NCBI RefSeq assembly: GCF_000018545.1
Contig: NC_012587.1
Coordinates: 2,822,001-2,886,000 of the forward strand
Reading direction: 5' to 3'
Length of the DNA: 64,000 bases
Origin: Sinorhizobium fredii NGR234
GTDB lineage: Bacteria; Pseudomonadota; Alphaproteobacteria; Rhizobiales; Rhizobiaceae
Shown: positions 1-9,312 of the stretch, piece by piece
Position numbering within the stretch: position 1 is the stretch's first letter
Layout of the letters: each line of letters begins with the position of its first letter
The notes under the pieces: generated by a model
Database searches by the model: none
Told to the model about the DNA's origin: nothing
What the model saw: only the letters and a program-made list of their open reading frames with translations
Position numbers and translations under genes: made by a program

Positions 1-595
1 GGACATATTCGGCGTAGGCAGCATCCAGCACGAGCAGAACGCCGGCTGGCAACCCGGCATGCAGGCGCCGCACCTCGTCGACGGGGATATAGGTGCCCGT
101 CGGGTTGGCCGGATTGGCGATGAAGACAATTTTCGTCCGCTCGGTAACGGCAGCGAGGATTGCGTCGACGTCGACGCGCGCATCCCTCTCCCCGACCGTC
201 ACCGCAGTGCCGCCTGCGGCGGTGATCTGGATCTTGTAGACGAGAAATCCGTGCTCCGTGACGATCCCTTCGTCGCCGGGGCCGAGATAGGTGTGGCAGA
301 GGAGCCCGAGCAGCTCGTCCGAGCCGTTGCCGCAGAGGATATTGGCCGGATTGAGCCCGTGAACCGCTGCAATTGCGTCCTTGAGATCGTGCGCCTGCCC
401 GTCCGGATAGCGCTCGAGATTGAACGCCGCCTGCTGGAACGCCTCGATCGCGCGCGGGCTCGCGCCGAGCGGCGTTTCGTTCGACGACAGCTTGTGCACC
501 TTCGCAACGCCCGGTGCATGTTCCCTGCCCGGCACATAGGCGGCGATATCCAGGATGCCGGCGCGCGGCTCGGGGCTCTTCAAGGCAAGGTTCAT
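1..595 (-). CDS. hisC: histidinol-phosphate aminotransferase, 3' end cut by window edge
   Basis: This PLP-dependent class I/II aminotransferase converts histidinol phosphate and 2-oxoglutarate to imidazole-acetol phosphate and glutamate in histidine synthesis, and in many alphaproteobacteria it also acts on aromatic precursors. The first 198 residues are visible. They include the HKLSSNE(T)PLG start of the fold, GNGSDELL, and the [12 protein letters not shown] segment that contacts substrate and cofactor. The PLP lysine lies beyond the window. The chosen ATG at 595 gives the family's usual [14 protein letters not shown] start. The reading frame stays open further upstream, so the start is probable rather than proven. 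The gene lies 82 bp downstream of the methyltransferase on the same strand. Confidence 0.93.
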   Translation of the reverse strand, partial: MNLALKSPEPRAGILDIAAYVPGREHAPGVAKVHKLSSNETPLGASPRAIEAFQQAAFNLERYPDGQAHDLKDAIAAVHGLNPANILCGNGSDELLGLLCHTYLGPGDEGIVTEHGFLVYKIQITAAGGTAVTVGERDARVDVDAILAAVTERTKIVFIANPANPTGTYIPVDEVRRLHAGLPAGVLLVLDAAYAEYV

Positions 596-677
596 CGGCT
601 CGGCTTTCGCGGGAGGAATGCGGTCCAGCCAATACCGGGGCAGAGGAAATTTGTCGAGTGCGACGTGGTGGCCGTAA

Positions 678-1442
678 CTACGGGGCTTCCGGCGCTCGAA
701 TGCGGGTGCTGGGAACGCCATGCGGTGCCAGGACAGGGACGAAGACGCGGCGGGAGGCACGCGCCGCCACGGGTAGGCCCTGATAGAGCCGCTTTTGTGC
801 TTCGACGATGATCACCCCGGAAAAGACCGGCCACACCGAGCGACCGAAGCGCTCCAGCCCGTGGCGCAGCCGCAGGATCATCTTTCGTCTGGACGGCGGA
901 AAGAAAAGCGCCTCCGAGCTGGCTCCCGGCGTGAAGTTCGTCTCGCGCAACAGTGCGGTCAACTGGCCCCGCGAATAGGGCCGGCCCGAGCCGAAGGGGG
1001 TATGCTCCATCCGCGCCCAGACGCCGCGCCGGTTCGGCACCACGATGACGAGCCGACCGCCCGGCGCAAGGACGCGCCAGATCTCCTTCATCGTCTCGCG
1101 CGGGCTCTCGGCAAATTCCAGCGCATGCACCATCAGCACCCGGTCGATCGAGGCGTCCGGCAGCGGCAATTCCTCGTCGAAGACGAGCGCCGTGGAGGAG
1201 AGTTCGGCAACCGGCCAATTCACCGCGCCCTGGCCGGCCGGCATGAAGGCGAAAGTCCGCTCGGTGTCGGCGCGGAAACGCTCGAGATAGGGAACCGCGT
1301 AGCCGAGGCCGACCAGCCGCTCCTCCGGCATTCGCGCCCAAACGGAGGAGAGCGCCATGCTGACGGCTTGCTCCGCCATCCGGCCGAGCTCGGAATGATA
1401 GAATTGGCGGAGATCGACGATATCGGTGTGCATGCGCAACAT
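678..1442 (-). CDS. class I SAM-dependent methyltransferase
   Basis: This is a methyltransferase of the Methyltransf_11 type, about 254 residues, with unknown substrate. The segment [15 protein letters not shown] followed by an [18 protein letters not shown] stretch matches the post-I and motif II/III region of class I SAM enzymes, where the acid-x-loop and GGRL strand close the SAM pocket. The N-terminal glycine motif is weak (FMPAGQGA near residues 65-75). Two close ATG codons (1442 and 1433) are possible. The first has CAGGG about eight bases upstream. It is divergent from gloB with an 83-bp gap and probably co-transcribed with hisC. The same neighbour order is familiar from other Rhizobiaceae. 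I cannot name a function. Confidence 0.85.
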   Translation of the reverse strand: MLRMHTDIVDLRQFYHSELGRMAEQAVSMALSSVWARMPEERLVGLGYAVPYLERFRADTERTFAFMPAGQGAVNWPVAELSSTALVFDEELPLPDASIDRVLMVHALEFAESPRETMKEIWRVLAPGGRLVIVVPNRRGVWARMEHTPFGSGRPYSRGQLTALLRETNFTPGASSEALFFPPSRRKMILRLRHGLERFGRSVWPVFSGVIIVEAQKRLYQGLPVAARASRRVFVPVLAPHGVPSTRIRAPEAP

Positions 1443-1525
1443 GTTAGCCCTGAAGCGGTGGACTTCAAGGCGGGGCTCGCTACATTCGCCTAGACCCGCC
1501 GCACGCACAATGGGAGGACCAAGCC

Positions 1526-2296
1526 ATGGCCGCGCTCGAACTTGACCTCTTTCTCTGCCGAACCGACAATTTTGGTGTGCTGATCCACGATCCGGCCAGC
1601 GGCGCGACGGCGTCGATCGACGCTCCGGAGGAGCGACCGATCCTCGAGGCACTGGAGCGGCGCGGCTGGCGGCTTACCCATATCCTCACCACCCACCATC
1701 ACGGCGACCACGTGGCGGCAAATGTCAGCCTGAAGCAACGCTTCGGCGTCACCATCATCGGCCCGAAGGGCGAGGCGTCAAAAATTCCGGGGATCGACAA
1801 GCAGGTGGCGCATGGGGAACGCTTCGACTTCGCCGGCCATCCGGTCGAAGTGATCGAAACGCCAGGGCATACCGCCGGTCACATCAGCTTTCATCTGCCC
1901 GAAGACAAATTGCTGTTCGCCGCCGATACACTGTTTGCGCTCGGCTGCGGGCGGCTCTTCGAAGGAACGGCCGAGACGATGTGGCAATCGCTGAACCGGC
2001 TGATGGCGCTTCCCGACGATACGTCCGTCTATTTCGGCCATGAATACACGCTGTCGAACGCCCACTTTGCCGTGACGATCGATCCGGAAAACGCGGCACT
2101 CAAGGAGCGCGCCGCCGAGATCGAGGAGACCCGTTCGGACGGCGGCTTCACCGCACCGACGACGATCGGCCTCGAGAAAAGAACCAACCCGTTCCTGCGC
2201 GCCGGCGATTCGAAGATCCGCGCTCATCTCGGCATGGAGAAGGCAAGCGATGCCGCCGTCTTCGCCGAGATCCGCAAGCGCAAGGATAATTTCTGA
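1526..2296 (+). CDS. gloB: hydroxyacylglutathione hydrolase (glyoxalase II)
   Basis: This enzyme hydrolyses S-D-lactoylglutathione to D-lactate and glutathione, the second step of methylglyoxal detoxification in the cytoplasm. The 256-residue length is normal. The metallo-beta-lactamase zinc motif H57-x-H59-x-D61-H62 is intact, followed by a GHTAGH motif near residues 114-119, the metal-bridging Asp in the FAADTLF segment and YFGHEYT near 170. The C-terminal part carries the glutathione-binding region of GloB (NPFLRA). A GGAGG ribosome site lies just ahead of the ATG. Its stop codon overlaps the next start in a TGATG arrangement, so the two genes are translationally coupled. Confidence 0.96.
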   Translation: MAALELDLFLCRTDNFGVLIHDPASGATASIDAPEERPILEALERRGWRLTHILTTHHHGDHVAANVSLKQRFGVTIIGPKGEASKIPGIDKQVAHGERFDFAGHPVEVIETPGHTAGHISFHLPEDKLLFAADTLFALGCGRLFEGTAETMWQSLNRLMALPDDTSVYFGHEYTLSNAHFAVTIDPENAALKERAAEIEETRSDGGFTAPTTIGLEKRTNPFLRAGDSKIRAHLGMEKASDAAVFAEIRKRKDNF

Positions 2297-2748
2297 TGGA
2301 TGCCGCGTGGAAAATGACGGCCGCGACGATCATCGAGACGCTGAGGCTGGCCAGGCATCCGGAAGGCGGCTGGTACGCCGAGACCTTCCGCGATGCCGAC
2401 GGCGGGCCGCGCGGCCATTCGACGGCGATCTACTACCTGCTCGAAAAGGGTGACCGATCGCATTGGCACCGGGTCCGCGACGCCGCCGAAATCTGGCACT
2501 ACTACGCCGGCGCACCGCTCGAACTCAGCATCGCCGAACCGGACAAGCCGGCTGCGCGCCACAGGCTAGGCCCGGATCTTCTCAATGGCGAAAGGGCGCA
2601 GCGTGTCGTCCCCGCCGGCTGGTGGCAATCGGCCAGATCGCTCGGCGACTGGACCCTCGTCGGCTGCACGGTCGCGCCGGGCTTCGATTTCTCCGCCTTC
2701 GAGATGGCCGCACCGGAGTGGAAGCCGCCGGAGGACGGGGCCGAATAA
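2296..2748 (+). CDS. cupin domain protein (DUF985 family)
   Basis: This is a 150-residue cytoplasmic protein of the cupin-5/DUF985 family, whose biochemical role is not settled. Family features are HPEGGWYAETFR near the N-terminus, the STAIYYLLE strand, the HWHRV metal-type histidines around residue 55, and a VVPAGWWQSA segment followed by GCTVAPGFDF. The ATG overlaps the gloB stop by one base, so it is made together with glyoxalase II. That suggests a housekeeping or detoxification role, but this is only context. Nothing in the sequence is abnormal. Confidence 0.9.
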   Translation: MDAAWKMTAATIIETLRLARHPEGGWYAETFRDADGGPRGHSTAIYYLLEKGDRSHWHRVRDAAEIWHYYAGAPLELSIAEPDKPAARHRLGPDLLNGERAQRVVPAGWWQSARSLGDWTLVGCTVAPGFDFSAFEMAAPEWKPPEDGAE

Positions 2749-2764
2749 TACCTGCCCAGCTTTT

Positions 2765-2880
2765 TCCCCCTCATCCGGCCTGCCGGCCACCTTCTCCCCG
2801 CAAGCGGGGCGAAGGGACTCGCGGCGCCAACCTAAGTCCCCTCTCTCCGCCTGCGGGGAGAGGGCTAGGGTGAGGGGCAG
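2765..2880. repeat. palindromic intergenic mosaic, family 1 (RIME-like)
   Basis: The gap between two convergent genes is filled by palindromic modules. The first begins CTCATCCGGCCTGCCGGCCA and continues into a CTCCCCGC/GCGGGGCGAAGG hairpin. The second is a CTCTCCGCCTGCGGGGAGAG hairpin ending in GGGTGAGGGG. A very similar element lies at 53620-53784. Such elements are known as Rhizobium-specific intergenic mosaic elements. It probably also serves as a bidirectional terminator structure. Confidence 0.8.
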
Positions 2881-2900
2881 CGCCGCATCCCGTCTTCAAG

Positions 2901-3791
2901 CTACTCCGCCGCTTGCGCCGCCGTCCCGCCCTTGCGGAAGATCATATCCTTCGCCGCAAGCACCGCGCCGCCGGTAACCAGCAGGCAGGCCGCGGCGATT
3001 CGCCAGGACGGCTCGGCAAAGCCGAACAGGATGAGGATCAATGTCGAAAGCACCGGTGCCGCATAGCTGGCAACGCCCAAAAACTGGATGTCGCCGTTCT
3101 TGACGCCGTAATCCCACGCATAGAAGGCGGCGCCGACCGGCAGGAGGCCGAGACCCGCGACTGCAAGCCATTCCAATGGCGTCTGCGGCCAGACCGTGGT
3201 CTCCAGGCCGAGATGGCACAGCAGGGACAGGATCGAGGTCGCCAGGCAAAAGCCGGTCACCACGTCGGTCGACACCGCGCCGAAACGCCGCGTGAGCAGC
3301 GAATAGCCTGACCAGGTGAAGGCGCAGAGGACGGCTGCCCCATAGCCAAGCATATAGGCGTCGTCGAAGGCGACGCCGTTGCGCGCCACGATCAGGATTG
3401 TGCCGGAAAGCCCCGCAAACGCGCCGGCGACATGGTACCAGCCAAGCCTCTCGCCGGGCAGCAGCGCCGAGCCGACGACGATCAGAAGCGGCCAGAGATA
3501 GGCGATCAGGCCCGCCTCCACGGCCGGGGCATTGCGAAGTGCGGTGAAATAGAGAAAGTGATAGCCGAACAGCCCGGCGATGCCGGTGATCCAGACCTTG
3601 GCCGGCTGCTTCAGAAGAACAAGGCGCTCAGGCTTCGACGCCAGCACGACGATGCCCGGCAGGCTACCGATCAGGAAGCAGATCGCCGAAAGCTGGAACG
3701 GCGGCACACTGCCGGAGGCCGCGGTAAAGAGCGCCAGCAGCGACCACATCAGGATCGCGGAAAAACCGATCAGCGTTGCCTTGAAATTCAT
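2901..3791 (-). CDS. EamA/DMT-superfamily exporter (YddG-like)
   Basis: This is a 296-residue inner-membrane protein with about ten predicted transmembrane helices arranged as two EamA halves, the usual size of drug/metabolite transporters. Helices are visible from residue 5 through about 285. The N-terminal half contains LMWSLLALF and the conserved YLWPLLIV motif near residue 105. The closest family I recognise is the aromatic-amino-acid exporter YddG group, which shares the YLWP element, but the substrate is inferred. It is monocistronic and convergent with the cupin gene across a repeat element. Confidence 0.85.
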   Translation of the reverse strand: MNFKATLIGFSAILMWSLLALFTAASGSVPPFQLSAICFLIGSLPGIVVLASKPERLVLLKQPAKVWITGIAGLFGYHFLYFTALRNAPAVEAGLIAYLWPLLIVVGSALLPGERLGWYHVAGAFAGLSGTILIVARNGVAFDDAYMLGYGAAVLCAFTWSGYSLLTRRFGAVSTDVVTGFCLATSILSLLCHLGLETTVWPQTPLEWLAVAGLGLLPVGAAFYAWDYGVKNGDIQFLGVASYAAPVLSTLILILFGFAEPSWRIAAACLLVTGGAVLAAKDMIFRKGGTAAQAAE

Positions 3792-3918
3792 GCCACTCCC
3801 TCACGCAGACGGCACCCGATGACCATGCCCCGGAAGGCACGTCGCGAGGCGGCTTTCAACTTTTCACTGATCTAGCGCGCCGCCGTGATTCCCGAAAGAG
3901 ACAATGGGGCCGGTGCAA

Positions 3919-4695
3919 CTACCCGCCAAACCGCGTGGCGGAGACGATTACGGGACCGATCTTGGTGGGGATGCGGACATAGACCGGGGCATAGACGTCG
4001 ACCGAATCCGATTTTGCGAACCACATTTCCATCGTTTCCAGGCGGCGAAGATATTCGACGTCCTCGCGACCCTTCTTATATCCAGCCCTTGGCACGAATC
4101 GGACCCCGCAGACGATGACCTCGCCGTCGAAACCCTTGGTTTTGAAGTTCCGTTTTCCCTTGGCCGACAGCTTTATGTCGAGGCGCGATTCGCCGTCGAA
4201 GATGGGCAAGGTATTGGGGCAGACGCGGGTCGTCGCCGGAATGATCAGGCCGGAGAGCGGATCGAGCACGTTGCGCATGTCGCGGCTGGTCACCGGCACC
4301 CAGTTCTTCGGCAACGGCGTGCGCTTCGGGACCATGCTTGCGCGCACGACATTGCCGTTGCGGTAGCTGACGCTGATCGCCCGAGACTTCTTGCCGCTGC
4401 GATAGGACATCGAATACTGGGTCGCTTGAAGATGGTTACGGCCGATCATGCCGGAGACCCGGGTCTGACCGGAGGTCGGGCTGATGATGTTCACCAAGCC
4501 GGCCGAATTCAGCGTTCCTGAAATCGTGTAGCGATTCTGGTCGACCTCGGTGTGAAACGAGGCCCGCGCCAGCGGCAGGCCGGCGAGCGCGATGCTGTAG
4601 TCCGTTTGATGCTGGATTTCCGCAGCGAAACAGGCTGTGGAAAACATCCCGGCGGCCAGGAGTGCCGGCACGCAAAGCAGAGTGCGCAACATCAT
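3919..4695 (-). CDS. DUF3108 periplasmic protein
   Basis: This is an exported protein of about 258 residues with a clean signal peptide (MMLRTLLCVPALLAAGM then CFAAE, cleavage near residue 24). The body is the DUF3108 fold: repeated beta-strands such as YSIALAGLPLARASF and YTISGTLNSAGLVN. Two adjacent ATG codons at 4695 and 4692 fit the signal peptide. A longer TTG-initiated form is possible but would spoil it. Function of DUF3108 proteins is not established; envelope location is inferred from the signal sequence. A long upstream region separates it from rpmB, which is divergent. Confidence 0.85.
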   Translation of the reverse strand: MMLRTLLCVPALLAAGMFSTACFAAEIQHQTDYSIALAGLPLARASFHTEVDQNRYTISGTLNSAGLVNIISPTSGQTRVSGMIGRNHLQATQYSMSYRSGKKSRAISVSYRNGNVVRASMVPKRTPLPKNWVPVTSRDMRNVLDPLSGLIIPATTRVCPNTLPIFDGESRLDIKLSAKGKRNFKTKGFDGEVIVCGVRFVPRAGYKKGREDVEYLRRLETMEMWFAKSDSVDVYAPVYVRIPTKIGPVIVSATRFGG

Positions 4696-5037
4696 TGCCG
4701 AAGCCCCATTCCTACTCTCTTGCAAGGGTCCGCGAAGCAGAACCGGTTCGAGGACAAAATCATGCAGCTGCTCAAAGCGTTACATCGTCGTTTGTGCGTC
4801 TTGTCAACGTCCGGCGCGGCCACATCGCAATCCCCCGAAATGCAGGCGGTTTGCGGCATTTCTGCGCCCGGTTCGTCGCATTCATCCGGCAAGCGAAACC
4901 AATGCTTCGATTTCACCTTGCGCCCGAGAGGAGATAGCGCGGCGCGGCGCAGCCGGAAAGATGAAGGGTCGCGGCGACGCCTAGATTTTGCTAATTCTTT
5001 TAAAGGCGGCGGATTTTCGGGAAAGCGCAGGTTTGGC
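4696..5037. other. intergenic region between the DUF3108 gene and the rpmB promoter
   Basis: No convincing gene is seen here. Positions about 4761-4806 hold a worn copy of the third palindromic repeat family (CATGCAGCTGCTCAAAGCG...). The rest is composition-neutral intergenic sequence that must carry the promoter of the DUF3108 gene, which I could not pick out. Confidence 0.5.
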
Positions 5038-5066
5038 TTGACTGCCGGCCCATCACTGACTATAGA
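5038..5066 (+). promoter_or_regulatory. sigma70-type promoter of rpmB
   Basis: TTGACT at 5038-5043 and TATAGA at 5061-5066 are separated by exactly 17 bp. This is a near-consensus housekeeping promoter in an organism where most promoters are degenerate. It leaves a leader of roughly 85-90 bases before the rpmB start. Confidence 0.75.
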
Positions 5067-5159
5067 ACCGCGACTTTCCAATAATGGCCAGTAGGAACGC
5101 GGCCTGGGCTCTGGGCCCGCTACCGCATTGTCCGGCGGCGAAAAGAAAATAGGTGTACA

Positions 5160-5450
5160 ATGTCCCGTAGTTGCGAATTGACCGGCAAGGGCGTCCAGTC
5201 GGGTCACAATGTGAGCCACGCCAACAACAAGACCAAGCGCAAGTTCCTGCCGAACCTGTGCAATGTCACGCTGATCTCCGATGCACTCGGCCAGCGTTTC
5301 CGCCTGCGCGTCTCTGCTGCGGCTCTGCGTTCGGTCGAACACCGCGGCGGCCTCGACGCCTTCCTGCTGAAGGCCGACGAGAACGAGCTGAGCATGCGCG
5401 CTCGCCTGCTGCGCCGCCAGATCGTCAAGAAGGCTGCCGAAGCCGCCTGA
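5160..5450 (+). CDS. rpmB: 50S ribosomal protein L28
   Basis: This is ribosomal protein bL28 of the large subunit. The N-terminal [20 protein letters not shown] and the following basic [11 protein letters not shown] segment are the diagnostic L28 features. At 96 residues it is the long alphaproteobacterial form with a C-terminal [22 protein letters not shown] extension. It is monocistronic, with a strong promoter upstream and an intrinsic terminator directly downstream. Confidence 0.98.
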   Translation: MSRSCELTGKGVQSGHNVSHANNKTKRKFLPNLCNVTLISDALGQRFRLRVSAAALRSVEHRGGLDAFLLKADENELSMRARLLRRQIVKKAAEAA

Positions 5451-5481
5451 TCGGCGCAAGCATCCTTCCGAACACGGCTCG

Positions 5482-5514
5482 AAAGGCTTGCGGGTTCACC
5501 CGGCAAGCCTTTTT
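5482..5514 (+). terminator. intrinsic terminator after rpmB
   Basis: A stem of AAAGGCTTGC-GGG against CCC-GGCAAGCCTTT with a TTCA loop is followed by a T run. It lies about 30 bp after the rpmB stop codon. Confidence 0.85.
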
Positions 5515-5592
5515 CGCGTGCTCAATCTTCATTGGCCGGATGCATGCATTCGGTAAAGTCCTCGCACTGGTGGCATCTCCCAGGATAAAAAA

Positions 5593-6231
5593 ATGCTGAT
5601 CAAGCGAACCTTTTTCGTCTATGTCGCGCTGATGACCCTGGTGGTCGTCGCGTCCAATTTTCTCGTGCAGTACCCACTGCCCGGCTCGATCGCCGGCATG
5701 CAGCTCGGCGATCTCCTGACCTGGGGCGCCTTCAGCTATCCCTTCGCCTTCCTCGTCACGGACCTCACCAACCGCCACTTCGGCCCGCGTATCGCGCGCC
5801 GCGTCGTTGTCGCCGGTTTCGTCGTCGCCGTGGCGCTTTCCTTCTTCGCTGCAACGCCGCGCATCGCGATCGCCTCTGGCTCTGCCTTCCTCCTCGGCCA
5901 GCTCCTCGACATCTCGGTTTTCAACCGGCTGCGGCGTCAGACCTGGTGGCGCGCGCCGCTCGCCGGCTCGCTGATCGGCTCGGCTCTCGACACGGCGATG
6001 TTCTTCTCCTTCGCCTTCGCACCGTTCTTCGTCTTCCTCGGTCCGAACGACAGCTTCGCGCTGGAAGCCGCGCCGCTCCTCGGCGTCATCGCCACCGAAG
6101 CGCCGCGCTGGATTTCCTGGGCGCTCGGCGATCTCGCCGTGAAGATCCTGTGCGGTATCGTCCTGCTCCTGCCCTATGGCGCGCTGATGAGCGTCATCAA
6201 GCCGATGCCGGCAGCCAACGCCACGGCGTAA
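5593..6231 (+). CDS. VUT-family (YhhQ-like) transporter, probable queuosine precursor uptake
   Basis: This 212-residue inner-membrane protein has about six transmembrane helices and belongs to the VUT/DUF165 family, whose studied members import queuosine precursors (preQ0/preQ1 or queuine). Family marks are SNFLVQYP near residue 21, FSYPFAFLVTDLTNRHFGP around residues 47-66 and the AFLLGQLLDISVFNRLR segment near 100. It is monocistronic and convergent with the phytase-like gene 38 bp away. Substrate is inferred from the family only. Confidence 0.85.
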   Translation: MLIKRTFFVYVALMTLVVVASNFLVQYPLPGSIAGMQLGDLLTWGAFSYPFAFLVTDLTNRHFGPRIARRVVVAGFVVAVALSFFAATPRIAIASGSAFLLGQLLDISVFNRLRRQTWWRAPLAGSLIGSALDTAMFFSFAFAPFFVFLGPNDSFALEAAPLLGVIATEAPRWISWALGDLAVKILCGIVLLLPYGALMSVIKPMPAANATA

Positions 6232-6268
6232 GATCGAAGAGATGGGGCCGGCATGGCCCCGTCGCACT

Positions 6269-7273
6269 TCAGTTGGTGTAGTCGTCCCTCAAGCGGAACT
6301 CGAGCATCAGGTTGCGCTCGAGGATCGAGTGGTTGTCGTCGGAGACGAGGATCACCCGGGTCTCGCCGTCGGGCCGGACAATCACGTCCAGACCTTCCAT
6401 ATTGTCGATCTGGTAGCTCATGTCGGCCTCGAGCAGTACCTCGCCGTCAACCACCGCGCCCGGCCGGATATCAGCGGCCGCGAGCCGGCGGATGCGCATG
6501 CCGAGACCCGAAGCGAGATTGAAGCGGCGCTCCAGGATGAGCAGATCTCCGTTCGGCAGGAATGCGCCATCGGTCACCGCATAGGGGTCCTCGCGCACCA
6601 CCGAGAACGCGCCGCGCATCGGTCCATCGAGAATGCCGGCCAGCAGATTGTCGGACGTGTCGACGCTGCGCTCGGCGACGACCACTGCAGCGCCGGCGAG
6701 CGGCCCGCCCTTCGGGGCAAGCGCGATCGTCTCCAGGCCGCCATTGCTGCGCAGTTCCTCGACCGGAAAGGGCAAGCGCATCTGGCCGATGGGCCTCGAA
6801 GCGGCAAACCCAGGATCGGGATAGACATCGACGCGCGACGCCTGCTCGAAGCTGACGATCACCGCGCCGTCGCGGAGCGCCAGCCCTTCGGAATCCACCT
6901 TCCACTTTTCGAGATGCGCCCCGCCATTGCCATCGGTCATCGCGGTTATGGCAAGATCGGTCAGCCCCTGGAGCCGGCCCGCCCCATCGCGAATGACGGC
7001 GCCCTCGACCCAATGTCCGGTATCCAGGACGGCGACGAAGGATCGGCCGTCGGGCCGGAAGCGGATCGCGGACACCGCTCCGAACAGCGCATTGGGCGAG
7101 GTCATTTCGATGCCGCCGAGGAATTCGAGCCTACCGAAAGTCTTCACGTCGGAGCCGACCTTGAACTCGGAGATCTGCCGGCTTCGGACGGGAACGATCT
7201 CGCGCGGTGCCTCCGCCTCGGCGGCCACGGCCGATGTCACCAGGAAGAGAACGACAAGAGTTCGGCGGAGCAT
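6269..7273 (-). CDS. exported protein with phytase-like/esterase-like beta-propeller domain
   Basis: This is an exported protein of 334 residues with an N-terminal signal peptide (MLRRTLVVLFLVTSAVAAEA). It belongs to the 'phytase-like domain' (esterase-like) family, whose substrate is unknown. Repeated beta-propeller blades are visible: SAIRFRPDGRSFVAVLDTGH, GLETIALAP, DGAFLPNGDLLILERRF and NMEGLDVIVRPDGETRVILVSDDN. The chosen ATG at 7273 follows GGAAAG by eleven bases. A GTG at 7282 is also in frame but sits directly on that ribosome site. The leader carries a tandem duplication (see findings). It is downstream of cobT on the same strand with a 115-bp gap. Confidence 0.82.
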   Translation of the reverse strand: MLRRTLVVLFLVTSAVAAEAEAPREIVPVRSRQISEFKVGSDVKTFGRLEFLGGIEMTSPNALFGAVSAIRFRPDGRSFVAVLDTGHWVEGAVIRDGAGRLQGLTDLAITAMTDGNGGAHLEKWKVDSEGLALRDGAVIVSFEQASRVDVYPDPGFAASRPIGQMRLPFPVEELRSNGGLETIALAPKGGPLAGAAVVVAERSVDTSDNLLAGILDGPMRGAFSVVREDPYAVTDGAFLPNGDLLILERRFNLASGLGMRIRRLAAADIRPGAVVDGEVLLEADMSYQIDNMEGLDVIVRPDGETRVILVSDDNHSILERNLMLEFRLRDDYTN

Positions 7274-7387
7274 TCGAGGCACAACTTTCCAGGGGGCAAG
7301 TTTCCAGGGGACCAGACGGGCGCTGAGGGAAGCAGCCTCTTAGCAGATAATCGGGATACGGGCGAATTTACGGCCGGACACAACCGG

Positions 7388-9280
7388 TCAGCCGGCGCGC
7401 CGCAAGCGCCCGACGCGGCCGTGCCTCTCTTCCTCGAAGAGTGCGGCAAGCTGCTCCGTCATCGCGCCGGCCAGTTCGTCCGCATCGACGATCGTCACGG
7501 CGCGGCGATAATACCGCGTCACATCGTGGCCGATGCCGATTGCCAGAAGCTCGACCGGCGAACGGGTCTCGATCTGCTCGATGACGGCCCGCAGATGGCG
7601 CTCGAGGTAGTTGCCGGGGTTCACGGAAAGCGTGGAATCGTCGACCGGTGCGCCATCCGAGATCATCATCAGGATGCGCCGCTGCTCCGGCCGGCCGAGG
7701 AGGCGGTCGTGCGCCCACATCAGCGCCTCGCCGTCGATATTCTCCTTGAGCAGCCCTTCGCGCATCATCAGCCCGAGATTGCGGCGCGCGCGCCGCCAGG
7801 GAGCGTCAGCCGACTTGTAGACGATGTGGCGCAGGTCGTTGAGGCGGCCCGGCGCTTGCGGCTTGCCGCCGGCAAGCCACTTTTCACGCGATTGCCCGCC
7901 CTTCCACGCCTTGGTGGTAAAGCCGAGAATCTCGACCTTGACGCCGCAGCGTTCCAGCGTGCGGGCGAGAATGTCCGCGCAGGTGGCGGCAACGGTGATC
8001 GGCCGGCCGCGCATCGAGCCGGAATTGTCGATCAGCAGCGTCACGACGGTGTCGCGGAAGTTGGTATCCTTCTCCCGCTTGAAGGAAAGCGGCTGCATCG
8101 GATCGATGATGACCCGCTGCAGGCGGGCCGTATCGAGGAACCCTTCCTCGAGATCGAACTCCCAGGAGCGGTTCTGCTGAGCCATCAGCCGGCGCTGCAG
8201 GCGGTTGGCGAGGCGTCCGACGGCTCCCTGCAGATGGGCAAGCTGCTTGTCGAGGAAAGCGCGCAACCGGTCGAGTTCCGCCTCGTCGCAAAGCTCCTCG
8301 GCCGTGATCGTCTCATCGAACTCGCGCGTATAGACCGCGTAGTCGACCTTTTCGTTCAGGTCCGCGAAGGGATGGTTCGGCCGCTTGACCTCGCCCGGCG
8401 TCTCGCTGTCCTCGTCGCCCTCGTCCTGAAGGTCGTCGTCGGAGATCTCGGCGCCGTCCATCTCGCCTTCTTCCATCTGCTCCTCGGCAGACTGGTTTTC
8501 GTCGGCGGGAGCGGCGTCGGAGCCCTCCTCTTCCTCGCTGGCGTTCTCGTCCTGCTCCTGGCTGCGCGGCTGGTCCTCGTCGGTCTCGCTTTCCTGCTCG
8601 TCCGGCTCGATGTCGTCCTCGCGGTATTTCTCGGCGACATCCATCGAAGCGAGCATGTCGCGCACGACCCGGGAGAAGGCCTGCTGGTCGTTGATCGCCG
8701 CAGGCAGGTTCAAGATGTCGGCGGCCGCCTTCTGCTCGATGAAATCGCGCCAGAGGTCGAGCACCTTGCCGGCGGCGGCAGGCGGCTTCTTGCCGGTCAG
8801 CTTCTCCCGCACCAGCAGCGCCACCGCCTCTTCCAGCGGTGCTTCCGACTGGCTGTCGATCGCCCCGAAATTAGCCTTGGAGTACTTCTCCTCGAGCATG
8901 GAGGAGAGATTGTCGGCGACACCCGGCATCCGGATCGCCCCGATCGCCTCGACACGCGCCTGCTCGACGGCATCGAAGATCGCCCGCGCATCGGCTCCTT
9001 GCGGCGACATGGTGGCATGGATCCGGTCGTTGTGGCATGCCTTGCGCAGCGCCATCGAGTCGCCCAGACCCCGCGCCACGGCGAGCTCGTGCCGGGTCGG
9101 ACGCTTGGAAAGCTCCGGCAGGCGGATGCGCTCGCCGGTCATCCCCGGGCGCTCGTTCGCGAAGGCGACTTCAAGCTCCGCATCCCCGGCGATCGACCGG
9201 ACGCAGCCGGAAAGCGCCCGCTTGAACGGCTCGGCGGCGTTCTCCCTCGTTTGCGGCTTCGCCTTGGAATTCGAGCTCAC
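7388..9280 (-). CDS. cobT: aerobic cobaltochelatase subunit CobT
   Basis: CobT is a subunit of the ATP-dependent CobNST cobaltochelatase, which inserts cobalt into hydrogenobyrinic acid a,c-diamide in aerobic B12 synthesis. The 630-residue length is typical. The N-terminal third is helical. Residues about 215-300 form a strongly acidic Glu/Asp/Gln linker. The C-terminal third is a von Willebrand A domain with the MIDAS motif DNSGSM near residues 416-421 and the conserved [11 protein letters not shown] segment. It lies 32 bp after cobS, so both are co-transcribed. CobN is not in the window. Confidence 0.97.
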   Translation of the reverse strand: MSSNSKAKPQTRENAAEPFKRALSGCVRSIAGDAELEVAFANERPGMTGERIRLPELSKRPTRHELAVARGLGDSMALRKACHNDRIHATMSPQGADARAIFDAVEQARVEAIGAIRMPGVADNLSSMLEEKYSKANFGAIDSQSEAPLEEAVALLVREKLTGKKPPAAAGKVLDLWRDFIEQKAAADILNLPAAINDQQAFSRVVRDMLASMDVAEKYREDDIEPDEQESETDEDQPRSQEQDENASEEEEGSDAAPADENQSAEEQMEEGEMDGAEISDDDLQDEGDEDSETPGEVKRPNHPFADLNEKVDYAVYTREFDETITAEELCDEAELDRLRAFLDKQLAHLQGAVGRLANRLQRRLMAQQNRSWEFDLEEGFLDTARLQRVIIDPMQPLSFKREKDTNFRDTVVTLLIDNSGSMRGRPITVAATCADILARTLERCGVKVEILGFTTKAWKGGQSREKWLAGGKPQAPGRLNDLRHIVYKSADAPWRRARRNLGLMMREGLLKENIDGEALMWAHDRLLGRPEQRRILMMISDGAPVDDSTLSVNPGNYLERHLRAVIEQIETRSPVELLAIGIGHDVTRYYRRAVTIVDADELAGAMTEQLAALFEEERHGRVGRLRRAG

Positions 9281-9312
9281 GACAGTTCTTTCTTCAGCTT
9301 AAGACGAAGCGA

